Part shown: positions 44,313-53,312 of the stretch, piece after piece
Layout of the letters: every line of letters begins with the position of its first letter
Position numbering within the stretch: the stretch's first letter is position 1
Origin: Pseudotabrizicola sediminis
GTDB lineage: Bacteria; Pseudomonadota; Alphaproteobacteria; Rhodobacterales; Rhodobacteraceae
Direction: 5' to 3'
DNA length: 64,000 nt
NCBI RefSeq assembly: GCF_004745575.1
Contig: NZ_RPEM01000002.1
Location: 372,001 to 436,000 of the forward strand
Made by a program: the position numbers and the translations under genes
Notes under the pieces: generated by a model
Database searches by the model: none
Told to the model about the DNA's origin: nothing
What the model saw: the letters and a program-made list of their open reading frames with translations, nothing else

Positions 44313-45096
44313 TGATTTTCTGACCCGTGCGGCCCTTGCCGGGGTTGGCCTGTCGCTGGCCACCGGTCCTTTGGGGTCTTTTGTGGTGTGGCGGCGCATG
44401 GCCTATTTCGGCGATGCCACGGCCCATGCCGCCATTCTGGGGGTGGCGCTGGCGCTGGCGAGCGATCTGCCGGTGGGCTTCGGCATCATGGTGGTGTCGC
44501 TGGCCATGGCGGTGACCGTGGCCACGTTGGCGGCCAAGGGCTGGGCGATGGATACCACGCTGGGGGTGCTGGCGCATTCGGCGCTGGCCTTTGGTCTGGT
44601 GGCGGTGTCTTTCGTGCCCGGCGTGCGCACTGATCTGTCGGCCTGGCTGTTTGGCGATATTCTGGCCGTCAGCCGGGGCGATCTGGCCTTTGTCTGGGGC
44701 GGGGCGGTGGTGGTTCTGGCGCTGCTGGCCTGGCGCTGGCAGGCGCTCTTGACCGCCACGTTGAACGAGGATCTGGCGCATGCCAGCGGGCTGAACCCCG
44801 ACCGTGAGCGGTTGGTGCTGACGGTCGCCCTGGCCATTGTGGTGGCGGTGGCGATCAAGGTGGTGGGGGCGCTGCTGATTGCCGCCATGCTGATCGTGCC
44901 TGCCGCCGCCGCGCGCGGGCTGTCACGCACGCCCGAGGCGATGGCAGCGCTGGCCATTGTGATCGGTGCGGTGGCGGCGCTGGGCGGGCTGCATCTGTCG
45001 CTGTGGCAGGATACGCCTGCGGGCCCGTCGATCATTGTGGTGGCCGCGCTGATCTTTGCCGCGACAACGGCGCTTGGCCGGCGCTTTACCGGCTGA
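44305..45096 (+). CDS. znuB: zinc ABC transporter permease
   Basis: This is the membrane channel of the ZnuABC importer, 263 residues with about 8 hydrophobic segments. It begins MLDDFLTRAALAGVGLSL, followed by GSFVVWRRMAYFGDATAHAAILG, the family signature, and the later VVGALLIAAMLIVPAAAARG. The ATG at 44305 overlaps znuC by 8 bases; an in-frame ATG at 44287 would add six residues. An imperfect hairpin follows the gene. Confidence 0.94.
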   Translation: MLDDFLTRAALAGVGLSLATGPLGSFVVWRRMAYFGDATAHAAILGVALALASDLPVGFGIMVVSLAMAVTVATLAAKGWAMDTTLGVLAHSALAFGLVAVSFVPGVRTDLSAWLFGDILAVSRGDLAFVWGGAVVVLALLAWRWQALLTATLNEDLAHASGLNPDRERLVLTVALAIVVAVAIKVVGALLIAAMLIVPAAAARGLSRTPEAMAALAIVIGAVAALGGLHLSLWQDTPAGPSIIVVAALIFAATTALGRRFTG

Positions 45097-45125
45097 CCCG
45101 CACGGCAAGGGCGGCGCATGAAAAA

Positions 45126-45153
45126 GGGCGGGATGGCTTTCGCCACCCCGCCC
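45126..45153. terminator. hairpin between znuB and the PRC-barrel gene
   Basis: GGGCGGG-A-TGGC pairs with GCCA-C-CCCGCCC around a TTTC loop, with one mismatch, after an A-run (AAAAA). It lies between convergent genes. On the minus strand the A-run reads as a T-tract, so it best terminates the PRC-barrel gene. Confidence 0.7.
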
Positions 45154-45175
45154 GTCACTCGTATACAAAACCGGA

Positions 45176-46156
45176 TCAGCCTTCGTAGGTCGGCAGCGAT
45201 TCCAGCTGTTCCTGCGTCATCGTCACGCGGAAGTGGTCAAGGGTGCCATCGGCATTGCGGACCATGGTCAGCGCATCCGAACCCAGCGAGACGCGCTTTT
45301 CGCCCATCCCGAGGAAGCCGCCGACATCAACCACAGCACCTTCGATGGCACCGTCAGCGGCAATGGCCACTGCGCTGATTTCGCCGACATCTTCATTGTT
45401 GGCACCAACAACGCGCATGCCGATCAGATCGGTTTCGGTCATCGTGGCCAGATCGACCATTTCACCGTCGTTCATGGTCGCACCGGCAGCATTCGTGCCG
45501 TCAGCCGCCATCGTTCCGTCGGTCGCCATCGAGCCGCCAGCCGGAGCGGTGCCCGTGGTGTTGCCGAGCGGGGCGGTGGTGCCCATGCCGTCGGAGCCTG
45601 CGACCGTGCGATCGGTGGCTGCCGCTTCGAACACCATGTCCTCGTCGAACTCTGGCGCTGCTTCCAGCTCGGCCTTGTTGCCGTGGAACACGATGAAGTA
45701 GTCATCGGGGCTGTTCGAATCGGGCACCATCACCAGATTGTCGATCGACAGGGCAACGGTCTTTTCGCCAATTCCAAGGAAGCCGCCGAAATCGACCAGA
45801 ACCGCCTGTGCATCACCGTTCAGCGAAATGATCAGATCGGAAATCTCACCGGCATCATCCCAGTCAGCATCGGCTGTGCCAATCGCTTCGACCTGCATGG
45901 ACGAGGTGTCCTGCTCGGTCACATAAACGCGCTTGCCGATGAAGTTGGAGGCACGCACGCCCCGGTCGATGCCTGCAAAGTAGGGCGAGGTAGCATCCAT
46001 GGCGTTGGTGCCGGCCATCGTGCCGGCTGGGGCGGCGGTCGTGCCGTCCATCATGGTGCCGGCCGGAGCGGTGGTGTCAGCTGGCGGGGTCGTCTGGGCG
46101 AAAGCCGGCATGGCAAGGGCCATCACCAGCGCGGTCGTTCCAAAAAGCGTTTTCAT
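45176..46156 (-). CDS. exported protein with two PRC-barrel domains
   Basis: This 326-residue protein has a signal peptide (MKTLFGTTALVMALAMPAFA) and a Thr/Ala/Pro/Met-rich spacer. Two PRC-barrel modules follow: one at about 70-150 (NFIGKRVYVTEQD, ISDLIISLNGDAQAVLVDFGGFLGIGEK) and one at about 240-320 (DLIGMRVVGANNEDVGEISA, GAVVDVGGFLGMGEKRV). The modules are joined by a second low-complexity linker of TMAADGT-like repeats. The family is often induced in stress. A sigma-EcfG-like promoter lies 78-103 bases upstream. Its function is unknown. Confidence 0.85.
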   Translation of the reverse strand: MKTLFGTTALVMALAMPAFAQTTPPADTTAPAGTMMDGTTAAPAGTMAGTNAMDATSPYFAGIDRGVRASNFIGKRVYVTEQDTSSMQVEAIGTADADWDDAGEISDLIISLNGDAQAVLVDFGGFLGIGEKTVALSIDNLVMVPDSNSPDDYFIVFHGNKAELEAAPEFDEDMVFEAAATDRTVAGSDGMGTTAPLGNTTGTAPAGGSMATDGTMAADGTNAAGATMNDGEMVDLATMTETDLIGMRVVGANNEDVGEISAVAIAADGAIEGAVVDVGGFLGMGEKRVSLGSDALTMVRNADGTLDHFRVTMTQEQLESLPTYEG

Positions 46157-46233
46157 GGTCGTCTCCTGTTCATGCGATGACGGAAGTGGGGGGGGCGAAA
46201 CTGGCCGTCCTCTCTGCCGTCGGTATGAACTAC

Positions 46234-46259
46234 AAACACCCGCGCACAGGATATGTTCC
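46234..46259 (-). promoter_or_regulatory. sigma-EcfG-like promoter for the PRC-barrel gene
   Basis: On the minus strand GGAAC (46259-46255), a 16-base spacer and TGTTT (46238-46234) resemble the alphaproteobacterial general-stress promoter GGAAC-N16/17-CGTT. It points at the PRC-barrel gene 78 bases away. Confidence 0.5.
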
Positions 46260-46293
46260 CAAATGCGCCCTTAATTTGTTTTGGATTTTGCAG

Positions 46294-46319
46294 GGAACCC
46301 AAGGCGGAAACGCGCGTTT
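46294..46319 (+). promoter_or_regulatory. sigma-EcfG-like promoter pointing right
   Basis: GGAAC (46294-46298), a 16-base spacer and CGTTT (46315-46319) fit the sigma-EcfG consensus. It faces the DMGDH-like gene, whose start is 280 bases further on, so it drives either a long leader or an unrecognised small transcript. Confidence 0.5.
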
Positions 46320-46598
46320 GCCTGCCCGGTGCCGCCTTGGTCAGGACAGCGCCTGCTGCAGGGCGGGCAGATGGCGCAGCGTGGCAGGCGATGCCCCAGG
46401 CCAGGACCTTTGCATGGGCCGGGCAATCGGCGGTGTGTGCCGCGCGCGAACGGTCAAGCGTGTGCCGCCTGCGGCCAATGTCGTTTTCGTCTGTCAAAGG
46501 TCGGGGGATCTTGCCCGTCTGCGTGCCGATCAGGCATTGATGGCGCACACCTCAGCGTCCCGACGCTGTGCCCCACACCCTGTCCCGGAGTCGTCCCG
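46320..46598. other. gene-free stretch upstream of the DMGDH-like gene
   Basis: This GC-rich stretch belongs to the 442-base gap between the PRC-barrel gene and the DMGDH-like gene. Several frames are open but none looks like a known protein or has a convincing ribosome-binding site. Apart from the two promoter-like sites in the left part of the gap and GGAG just before the DMGDH-like start, I see nothing definite. Confidence 0.5.
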
Positions 46599-49097
46599 AT
46601 GAAAACCCATGTCAAAGCCCTTGTTGTCGGTGGTGGTGCCGTTGGCAACGGGATTGCCTACCATCTGGCACGCGCGGGCTGGGACACCATGCTGGTGGAG
46701 CGCGACGAGCTGACGGCAGGGTCGACCTGGCATGCCGCCGGTCTGCTGCCGCTGTTCAACATGTCTTATGCGACGACCCATATCCACAAATACTCGGTCG
46801 ATCTGTACAAGGGGCTGGAGGCGGAAACCGGGCTGAACGCCGGCTTTGCCGTGGTGGGCAACCTGCGCATGGCGCAGTGTCAGGCGCGGATGGATGAATA
46901 CATGCTGTATTCGTCGGTCGCAGAAACCGCCGGGGTCTATCATGAATTCCTGACGCCCGCGCAGATGAAGGACCGCTGGCCGCTGTTGCGCACCGAAGAT
47001 CTGGTCGGCGCGCTGTATCATCCGCAGGACGGCTATATCAATCCGGCCGATGTGACCCAGGCCATGGCCAAGGGCGCGCGGCAGTTTGGCGCGACCATCG
47101 AGCGGCGGATTCAGGTCAACGGCTATCGCTGGACCGGCAGCGAGTGGATTGTGTCCTGTGCCCGCATGGTGGAGCAGGGCGGCAATCTGGTTGTCAGCGA
47201 CGACACCTTCGAGATCACCGCCGAGCATGTGGTCACCGCCACCGGCAACCACGCGCAGCGCACGGCGCGGCTGCTGGGGGTAAAGCTGCCTGCGATTCCG
47301 GTGGAGCATCAGTATATCGTCACCGAACCCGACCCGGCGCTGGTGGCGTGGCGCAAGGCCGGCAACCCCGAGCACCCGGTGCTGCGCGATGCCGATGCCA
47401 AGTGGTATGTGCGCGAGGAGCGCGGCGGCTGGATTCTGGGGCCCTATGAGCGCAATGCGCCCGCCCGGTTCCTGTATGATGTGCCGCAATCGTTCCGCGC
47501 CGACCTGTTCCCGCTGGATCTGGAGCGGATCGAGGCGGAATACATGTCGATGATCCACCGCCTGCCGTCATCGGAAACCGTGGGGCTGAAGGATGATTTC
47601 AACGGCCCGATCTGCTATACCCCCGATGGCAACCCGTTGGTCGGCCCGGTGCCGGGCCTACGCAACATGTGGATCGCCGAAGGGTTTTCGTTCGGCATCA
47701 CCGCGGCTGGTGGTACGGGGCATTACCTTGCGCAGTTGATGACCGAAGGCGAGGCCGAGATCGACATGGCGTCGCTTGACCCCCGCCGTTATGGCCAGTG
47801 GATCACCACCGAATATTCGGCCCGCAAGAATGAGGAATGCTATGAGCATGTCTTCATCCTGCACCACCCCGATGAAGAACGCGAAGCCGCCCGCCCGCTG
47901 CGCACCGCACCCGTCTATGACCGGCAAAAGGCGCTGGGCGCGCAGTTCGGGCAGGTGAACGGCTGGGAGCGCCCGATCTATTACGGGCCGAAGGACGCGC
48001 CCGAGGATTTCGACCACAACGCGCGGTCGTTCCGGCGTGGTGCCTGGTGGCAATATGCGGTGGATGAGGCACGCGCGATCCGCGAGACTGCCGGGCTGAT
48101 CGACGCCACGGCGTTCACCAAGCATCTGGTGCGCGGGCCGGGGGCGACGCAGTTCCTTGACTGGTTCACCTGCAACAAGCTGCCCGCCGTGGGGCGGATC
48201 AACCTGACCTATGCGCTGACCCCTACCGGCACGACGCGCACCGAATACACCATCGTGCGGCTGGCGCAGGATGAGTATTATCTGGTGTCGGCGGGCGCAT
48301 GGACCGATTACGACGGCGACTATCTGCGCAAATGCGCTGAGGATAAGGCACCCGAGTTTGGCCATATCGACATCCATGACGTGACCACGCAATGGGGCGT
48401 CTTTGCCCTTGCCGGGCCGAATGCGCGGCGGATTTTGGCTGAGATCGTCAAGGATGCAGCACCCGAAACCGTGTTGTCGAACAAGCGCTTTCCCTGGCTG
48501 ACCATGCGCAACATCGAGCTTGGCATGGTGCCGGTGCGCGCGATCCGCGTGGCCTATACCGGCGAGCTGGGTTGGGAGTTGCACCATCCCATCGAGATGC
48601 AGCGCCACCTGTGGGAGCTGCTGCTGAAAGCGGGCGAGAAGCACGGGATGAAGCTGGTCGGCGCGCGGGCGCAGAACTGGCTGCGGCAGGAAAAGTCCTA
48701 TCGCGCCTTTGGCAACGAGTTGGGCCGCGATGCGACCCCGCTGGAGGCCGCGTTGGACCGTTTCGTCGACCTGTCAAAGGCCTTTCAGGGCAAAGAGGCG
48801 ATGCTGGCACACGGCATCCGGTCGAAATGCTGCACGCTGCTGATCGACGGCCCCGAAGACTGCGACCCCTGGGGCAAGGAGGCGCTGCTGCTGAACGGCG
48901 AAAAGGTGGGTCGTCTGACGTCGGGCGGGTATTCGGTAGCCTTTGGCAAGCAGATCGGCATGGGCTATGTGCGCCCCGATCTGGCCGAGGTGGGCACGAA
49001 GCTGAAGGTCAAGATGATGCTGCAGGAATGGGATGCGGTGGTGGTTGAGGACAGCCCCTATGACCCGTCCAACGCCCGCATCCGGATGGACGGCTGA
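46599..49097 (+). CDS. FAD-dependent dimethylglycine/sarcosine dehydrogenase-like protein
   Basis: This 832-residue enzyme joins a DAO-type FAD domain (1 to about 370) with FAO and GcvT-like domains (about 380-830), as in DMGDH and sarcosine dehydrogenase. VVGGGAVGNGIAYHLARAG (9-27) binds FAD, and His45 in TAGSTWHAAGLLPL is at the position that carries covalent FAD in DMGDH. The C-terminal part has YTGELGWELHHP, SYRAFGNELGRDATPLEA and GRLTSGGYSVAFGKQIGMGYV. It would demethylate N-methylglycines to sarcosine or glycine and pass one-carbon units to tetrahydrofolate. The exact substrate is not certain. GGAG precedes the ATG. Confidence 0.85.
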   Translation: MKTHVKALVVGGGAVGNGIAYHLARAGWDTMLVERDELTAGSTWHAAGLLPLFNMSYATTHIHKYSVDLYKGLEAETGLNAGFAVVGNLRMAQCQARMDEYMLYSSVAETAGVYHEFLTPAQMKDRWPLLRTEDLVGALYHPQDGYINPADVTQAMAKGARQFGATIERRIQVNGYRWTGSEWIVSCARMVEQGGNLVVSDDTFEITAEHVVTATGNHAQRTARLLGVKLPAIPVEHQYIVTEPDPALVAWRKAGNPEHPVLRDADAKWYVREERGGWILGPYERNAPARFLYDVPQSFRADLFPLDLERIEAEYMSMIHRLPSSETVGLKDDFNGPICYTPDGNPLVGPVPGLRNMWIAEGFSFGITAAGGTGHYLAQLMTEGEAEIDMASLDPRRYGQWITTEYSARKNEECYEHVFILHHPDEEREAARPLRTAPVYDRQKALGAQFGQVNGWERPIYYGPKDAPEDFDHNARSFRRGAWWQYAVDEARAIRETAGLIDATAFTKHLVRGPGATQFLDWFTCNKLPAVGRINLTYALTPTGTTRTEYTIVRLAQDEYYLVSAGAWTDYDGDYLRKCAEDKAPEFGHIDIHDVTTQWGVFALAGPNARRILAEIVKDAAPETVLSNKRFPWLTMRNIELGMVPVRAIRVAYTGELGWELHHPIEMQRHLWELLLKAGEKHGMKLVGARAQNWLRQEKSYRAFGNELGRDATPLEAALDRFVDLSKAFQGKEAMLAHGIRSKCCTLLIDGPEDCDPWGKEALLLNGEKVGRLTSGGYSVAFGKQIGMGYVRPDLAEVGTKLKVKMMLQEWDAVVVEDSPYDPSNARIRMDG

Positions 49098-49127
49098 CAC
49101 CCCGGAGGTGATGGATACGGGCGTGGC

Positions 49128-49934
49128 CTATGGATGGGCGCGGCGGGCCAGCCAGGCCTGCCACTCTGCCGGTGATCCGGCAAACACGTTCAGATCGCCA
49201 TCGCCCGCCTTGCCGGGGATTTGCCCGGTGCCGGAATATTGCCAGAACGTCCAGCGGGTGCCGGGATAGACCTTTGACGGGTGGTTCGCCACCGAGCGGA
49301 CCCAGAATTCCACCCCCCGCAGCCGCCACAGCTCATGCGAGGCGAAGATGTCGGGGCTGACATAGACCAGCGGCATCTGGCCATAGTGCCGCGCGACGGT
49401 GTCGATGAACACCTGCGCCTCTGACAGCAGTTCGGCCTGCGGCGGGCGGCGGGTGCAGGTGGGGGAAAACGGGGTCCATTCCAGATCGAGCACCGGGGGC
49501 AGGGCGCCGCTGGCCTTTGGCACCCGGCGGATGAAGTTCTGCGCCTGCGACCGGCCCGGCGCGCAGTGATACCAGAAGTGATAGGCACCCGTCGCCACCC
49601 CGGCGGCGCGGGCGGCGTTCCAGTGGTCGCGGAACATCGGGTCGGCGTCATCGGCACCTTCGGTGGCCTTGATGAAGGTGAAGTTGATGCCATTCGCCCG
49701 CGCCGTGGCCCAGTCTACCGGGGTCTGATAGCGCGAGGTGTCGGTGCCATGCACCGCGTAAGCCGACGGCGCGCGCCCGTCCCATGGATGCGGCCTGCGG
49801 TCGCCGAAGCTGGGCGCGGTGACCGCCCCGGAAAGGGCTGCGGGGGTTGGGGCGCGCTGCTGCATGGTGGCAAGGCGCGGGCTGCCACAGGCGGACAGGA
49901 TCAGCGCGGCGACAAGAAGCAGGGTGTATTTCAT
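49128..49934 (-). CDS. GH25 lysozyme-like lipoprotein
   Basis: This 268-residue glycoside hydrolase family 25 muramidase-like protein starts with a lipoprotein signal (MKYTLLLVAALILSAC, lipid-modified Cys16). The GH25 barrel includes VHGTDTSRYQTPVDW (first acidic residue), FTFIKATEGADDADPMFRDHW, GAYHFWYHCAPG, PPVLDLEW (catalytic Asp-x-Glu) and FWQYSGTGQIPG. It would act on peptidoglycan from the outer-membrane or periplasmic face. It converges on the DMGDH-like gene with 30 bases between stops. Confidence 0.9.
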   Translation of the reverse strand: MKYTLLLVAALILSACGSPRLATMQQRAPTPAALSGAVTAPSFGDRRPHPWDGRAPSAYAVHGTDTSRYQTPVDWATARANGINFTFIKATEGADDADPMFRDHWNAARAAGVATGAYHFWYHCAPGRSQAQNFIRRVPKASGALPPVLDLEWTPFSPTCTRRPPQAELLSEAQVFIDTVARHYGQMPLVYVSPDIFASHELWRLRGVEFWVRSVANHPSKVYPGTRWTFWQYSGTGQIPGKAGDGDLNVFAGSPAEWQAWLARRAHP

Positions 49935-50028
49935 CGCGCAAGCTTGCCGGAACGCAGAGGCGGTGTCATCCCTGCAAATCTGTGAACCGCACCTGCCCGT
50001 GGCCGAAATCCGCCGACGTGATCCGCCC

Positions 50029-51105
50029 CTACCCGAACCGCCCCGGCGACAGCGCCTGTACCAGATCGGCCCCGAGGTCCGGCGTGCGCCCCGTGATCAG
50101 ATCGGCGGCAAGCTGGCTGGCCGCAGGGCAGGACTGGAAGCCTTGCCCGCCCTGACCCGCCAGCCAGAAGAACGAAGACTCACGCGCGTCGGCCCCGATC
50201 ACCAGCGTGCGGTCGGGGGCAAAGGTGCGCAGGCCGGCCCAGTTTGACAGCAGCCGGGTGACCGGGGTGGTTACCATGTCCTCGTACCGCGCCAGACCTT
50301 CGGCCAGCACCATATCGTCGGCCCAGGCATCCTGCGGCGTTGACGCATGCTCTTCGGCAGGCGACACGATCAGCGCCCCGGCATCGGGCTTGGCGTACCA
50401 CGCCTCACCGGCGCCGAACATCATCGGCCAGCGGCTGACATCCAGACCCTCCGGTGCCGGAATGCGCGCCATCGACCGGCGATAGGGGGTGAATCCCAAG
50501 GGTTGCACGCCTGCCATCTGCGCCACAAGGTCTACCCAGGCCCCGGCGGCATTGACCAGCACCCCGGCCGTCACCGGACCTTGCGCGGTGGTCAGCTGCC
50601 ATCGCCCTGCCATGTGCGCGATGGCCGTGACCGGCGTAGTGGTTTGCAGCACGGCCCCCGCCGCGCGGGCGGTGCGGGCAAAGCCCTGCAGCAGCAGGTC
50701 GGTGTCGATATCCCATGCCTCAGGCGAAAAGGCCGCCATGGCCACGGTCTCCGGGTTCAGCACCGGCACCATGGCGATAGCCTCGGCCAGCGTGACCGGG
50801 TCCAGCGCCATCGCGCTCGATTCCGCCGCAAAGCAGGCTGCATCATCCGCCTTGCCCACCATCAGCAACCCGCGTGGCGACAGAACCCCCGGCGTGTCGC
50901 GGAAAAACGTGCCGGAGGCGAGGGACAGCTCCACCACCGCCGGGCTGCCATAGCGTGGTTCATACAGCGCCGCTGACCGGCCCGAGGCGTGATGCGCCAG
51001 CACAGGCTCTGCCTCCAGCAGCAGCACCGAGGCGAAGGGGGCCAGCCGCGCCGCCAGCGACACCCCGGCAATGCCGCCGCCAATGATCACCACATCTGCA
51101 TCCAT
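50029..51105 (-). CDS. DAO-family FAD oxidoreductase, D-arginine dehydrogenase-like
   Basis: This 358-residue FAD enzyme has the dinucleotide motif VVIIGGGIAGVSLAARL (5-21) and the run HHASGRSAALYEPRYG. VLVNAAGAWVDLVAQMAGVQPLG, YAKPDAGALIVSPA, NWAGLRTFAPD and FFWLAGQGGQGFQ also align in pattern with DauA of Pseudomonas, which oxidises D-arginine and other D-amino acids. Glycine or sarcosine oxidase is an alternative. It may be a separate unit, because a strong terminator lies upstream between it and the BMP-family gene. Confidence 0.8.
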   Translation of the reverse strand: MDADVVIIGGGIAGVSLAARLAPFASVLLLEAEPVLAHHASGRSAALYEPRYGSPAVVELSLASGTFFRDTPGVLSPRGLLMVGKADDAACFAAESSAMALDPVTLAEAIAMVPVLNPETVAMAAFSPEAWDIDTDLLLQGFARTARAAGAVLQTTTPVTAIAHMAGRWQLTTAQGPVTAGVLVNAAGAWVDLVAQMAGVQPLGFTPYRRSMARIPAPEGLDVSRWPMMFGAGEAWYAKPDAGALIVSPAEEHASTPQDAWADDMVLAEGLARYEDMVTTPVTRLLSNWAGLRTFAPDRTLVIGADARESSFFWLAGQGGQGFQSCPAASQLAADLITGRTPDLGADLVQALSPGRFG

Positions 51106-51193
51106 CGCCCGCTACCTCTTTCAAACTGTCATGCCGCACAGATACCGGGTGCAGCGGCCAGAAGGCAGCCCCGCAGCGACGGATTGCACAAAA

Positions 51194-51220
51194 AAAGGCC
51201 CGCGCAACGCGCGGGCCTTT
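51194..51220 (-). terminator. rho-independent terminator of the xdh/transporter operon
   Basis: On the minus strand a perfect 12-bp GC-rich stem (AAAGGCCCGCGC / GCGCGGGCCTTT, loop GTT) runs into an unbroken T7 tract. It lies 20 bases past the stop of the BMP-family gene and is the clearest terminator in the window. Confidence 0.9.
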
Positions 51221-51239
51221 CCAAGGTCTGTTCAGACCG

Positions 51240-52331
51240 TCACTTCGGAATGTCGCCGGTGATGCCTTCGACAAAGAAGTTCATGCCCAGAAGGTCGCCA
51301 TCGGGGGCCACCGCGCCGTCGGCCAGCCATTCAGTGCCGTCCTGCTTGTTGATCGGCCCGGTGAACGGGTGATAGGTGCCTGCCGCAATCGCATCGCGCA
51401 TCGCTTCAGCCTCGGCCTTCACATCGGCGGGCACGGCATCGGTGATCTCGCCGATTTCGACCTCGCCTTCCGGGATACCCGCCCAGCTGTCGATCTGTTC
51501 ATAGGTGCCATCCAGCAGGGCGCCGACGCGCTTGATGTAATAGGGGTTCCAGTTGTCGATGATCGACGCCACCCGTGGCGATGGTTTGTAATCGGCCATG
51601 TCGGAGGCCTGACCAAAGCCGATCACGGTACCATTGGTCTTGGCCGCTTCGGCCAGCGGGGCGGTGGAATCGGTGTGGGCGGCGATGACATCGACGCCCT
51701 GATCGATCAGCGCCTTGGCGGAATCGGCCTCTTTCGCCGGGTCGAACCATGTGAAGGCCCAGACCACCGAAAGCTGCACATCCGGGTTCACCTTCTTGGC
51801 GTGCAGGTAATAGCTGTTGATGCCCATCACCACCTCGGGGATCGGGAAGGACCCGATATAGCCGATTTTGTTGGTCTTGGTCATCTTGCCTGCGATATGG
51901 CCCTGCACCGCGCGCCCCTCGTAGAAGCGGGCGTTGTAGGTCGAGACGTTGGGATGTTCGCGCTTGTAGCCGGTGGAATGTTCGAACTTGATGTCGGGGA
52001 ACTTGGCCGCGACATTGTTGGTCGGGTCCATATAGCCGAAAGACGTGGTGAAGATGATGTTGCAGCCCGACAGCGCCATCTGGGTCAGCACGCGTTCGGC
52101 ATCGGCCCCTTCGGGCACGTTTTCCTGATAGGCGATCTCGACCTTGTCGCCAAATTCCTCTTGTACGGCCAGCGCGCCCTGATGGTGCTGGTAGGTCCAG
52201 CCCAGATCGCCGATCGGCCCCACATAGATGAAGCAGGCCTTGACCTTGTCCATGCCCTGCGCGCTTGCGCTGCTGCCAAAGGCAAGGCCAAGACCCAGCG
52301 CTGCCGTGGCGAGAAGTGTTCTTCTGTTCAT
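51240..52331 (-). CDS. BMP-family ABC transporter substrate-binding protein
   Basis: This 363-residue periplasmic protein of the basic membrane protein (BMP/Med) family is the nucleoside or purine receptor of an ABC importer. A Sec signal (MNRRTLLATAALGLGLAFGSSASA) is cleaved near residue 24; there is no lipobox. Pocket segments include VKACFIYVGPIGDLGWTYQH, IIFTTSFGYMDPTNNVA and VIAAHTDSTAPLAEA. It is the last gene of the leftward xdhABC-transporter operon, so a purine base or nucleoside is the likely ligand. A T-tract terminator follows. Confidence 0.9.
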   Translation of the reverse strand: MNRRTLLATAALGLGLAFGSSASAQGMDKVKACFIYVGPIGDLGWTYQHHQGALAVQEEFGDKVEIAYQENVPEGADAERVLTQMALSGCNIIFTTSFGYMDPTNNVAAKFPDIKFEHSTGYKREHPNVSTYNARFYEGRAVQGHIAGKMTKTNKIGYIGSFPIPEVVMGINSYYLHAKKVNPDVQLSVVWAFTWFDPAKEADSAKALIDQGVDVIAAHTDSTAPLAEAAKTNGTVIGFGQASDMADYKPSPRVASIIDNWNPYYIKRVGALLDGTYEQIDSWAGIPEGEVEIGEITDAVPADVKAEAEAMRDAIAAGTYHPFTGPINKQDGTEWLADGAVAPDGDLLGMNFFVEGITGDIPK

Positions 52332-52382
52332 TGTCGTCTCCCTGATGGGTGCCGTTGACCGGCCCCGGTTTGCATTATGCCC

Positions 52383-53312
52383 CTAGCGTGAGGCGTGAAA
52401 ATTCTGGCCAAGGTTTGCGGGGGCGCTCAGCGCCGCCTTCCCCTTGCCCGATGACATGATGACCAACACAAGGATGGTTATCACATAAGGGGACATCGAC
52501 AAGTATTCGACCGGAATACGCGCCCCCGCCGCCTGCAGATTAAGCTGAAGCACCGAGATACCGCCAAAAAGATAGGCGCCGATCAGCGCGCGCCACGGCC
52601 GCCACGCCGCGAACACCACAATCGCCAGCGCGATCCAGCCCGCGCCTGATGTGATGCCATCGGTCCACTGCGGCACCCGCACCATGCTGATATAAGCGCC
52701 GCCCAAGCCCGCCATGGCCCCCCCGAACAGGATCGCCAGCATGCGGATGCGTCGCACCTTGTAACCAAGCGCATGCGCCGCATCATGGCTCTCCCCAACT
52801 GCGCGCAGGATCAGGCCGGTGCGGGTGGCTTTGAGCACCCACCACGTTGCCGCGACGGATGCGATAGAGGCGTACACCACCCAGTCATGGCTGAACAACA
52901 CGCGGCCAAAGAACGGAATATCGGCCAGCGGGCCAAGCGGCACCGCGCCCGTGCTGGGCGGGCGGATGCCGACAAAGCTTTGCCCCATCAAGGAGGACAG
53001 CCCCAGCCCGAACAGGGTCAGCGCAAGGCCCGAGGCCACCTGATTGGCCAGCATGAACTGCGTCAGCAGGCCGAAGATCAGCGCCATCGCCGCGCCGCCC
53101 AGCGCCCCGCCGACAAAACCCAGCACCGCACTGCCGGACTGCACCGACACGATGAAGCCGCAGACCGCGCCCATGATCATCATGCCTTCCACCCCAAGGT
53201 TCAGCACCCCGGCGCGTTCCACCACCAACTCGCCGATGGCAGCGAGGATGATCGGCACCGAGGCCACCATCAGCGATGCGATGAGCAGCGCCGGATCAAT
53301 GCCTCCGAACAT
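52383..53312 (-). CDS. ABC transporter permease (nucleoside/purine type, second)
   Basis: This is a 309-residue inner-membrane permease of the BPD_transp_2 family (YufQ/NupQ type) with about 8-9 hydrophobic segments. [20 protein letters not shown] is the conserved motif that contacts the ATPase and substrate path, and [20 protein letters not shown] is the coupling helix (EAA-like loop). The start overlaps the preceding permease stop (ATGA). It pairs with the other permease to form the channel. Confidence 0.92.
   Translation of the reverse strand: MFGGIDPALLIASLMVASVPIILAAIGELVVERAGVLNLGVEGMMIMGAVCGFIVSVQSGSAVLGFVGGALGGAAMALIFGLLTQFMLANQVASGLALTLFGLGLSSLMGQSFVGIRPPSTGAVPLGPLADIPFFGRVLFSHDWVVYASIASVAATWWVLKATRTGLILRAVGESHDAAHALGYKVRRIRMLAILFGGAMAGLGGAYISMVRVPQWTDGITSGAGWIALAIVVFAAWRPWRALIGAYLFGGISVLQLNLQAAGARIPVEYLSMSPYVITILVLVIMSSGKGKAALSAPANLGQNFHASR

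Noticed and set aside
27000-46000. Apparent switch to G-rich plus strand from about 27 kb
   Set aside because: bhcB-bhcD and the GAPDH-family gene look G-rich on their coding strand compared with bhcA. Hand counts over single lines in the NCS2 gene and xdhB did not show a steady trend, so no claim of inversion or transfer is made without a proper skew plot.
46153-46548. Open frame on the minus strand across the PRC-barrel promoter region
   Set aside because: It covers both promoter-like sites, starts without a ribosome-binding site and resembles no protein family I know.
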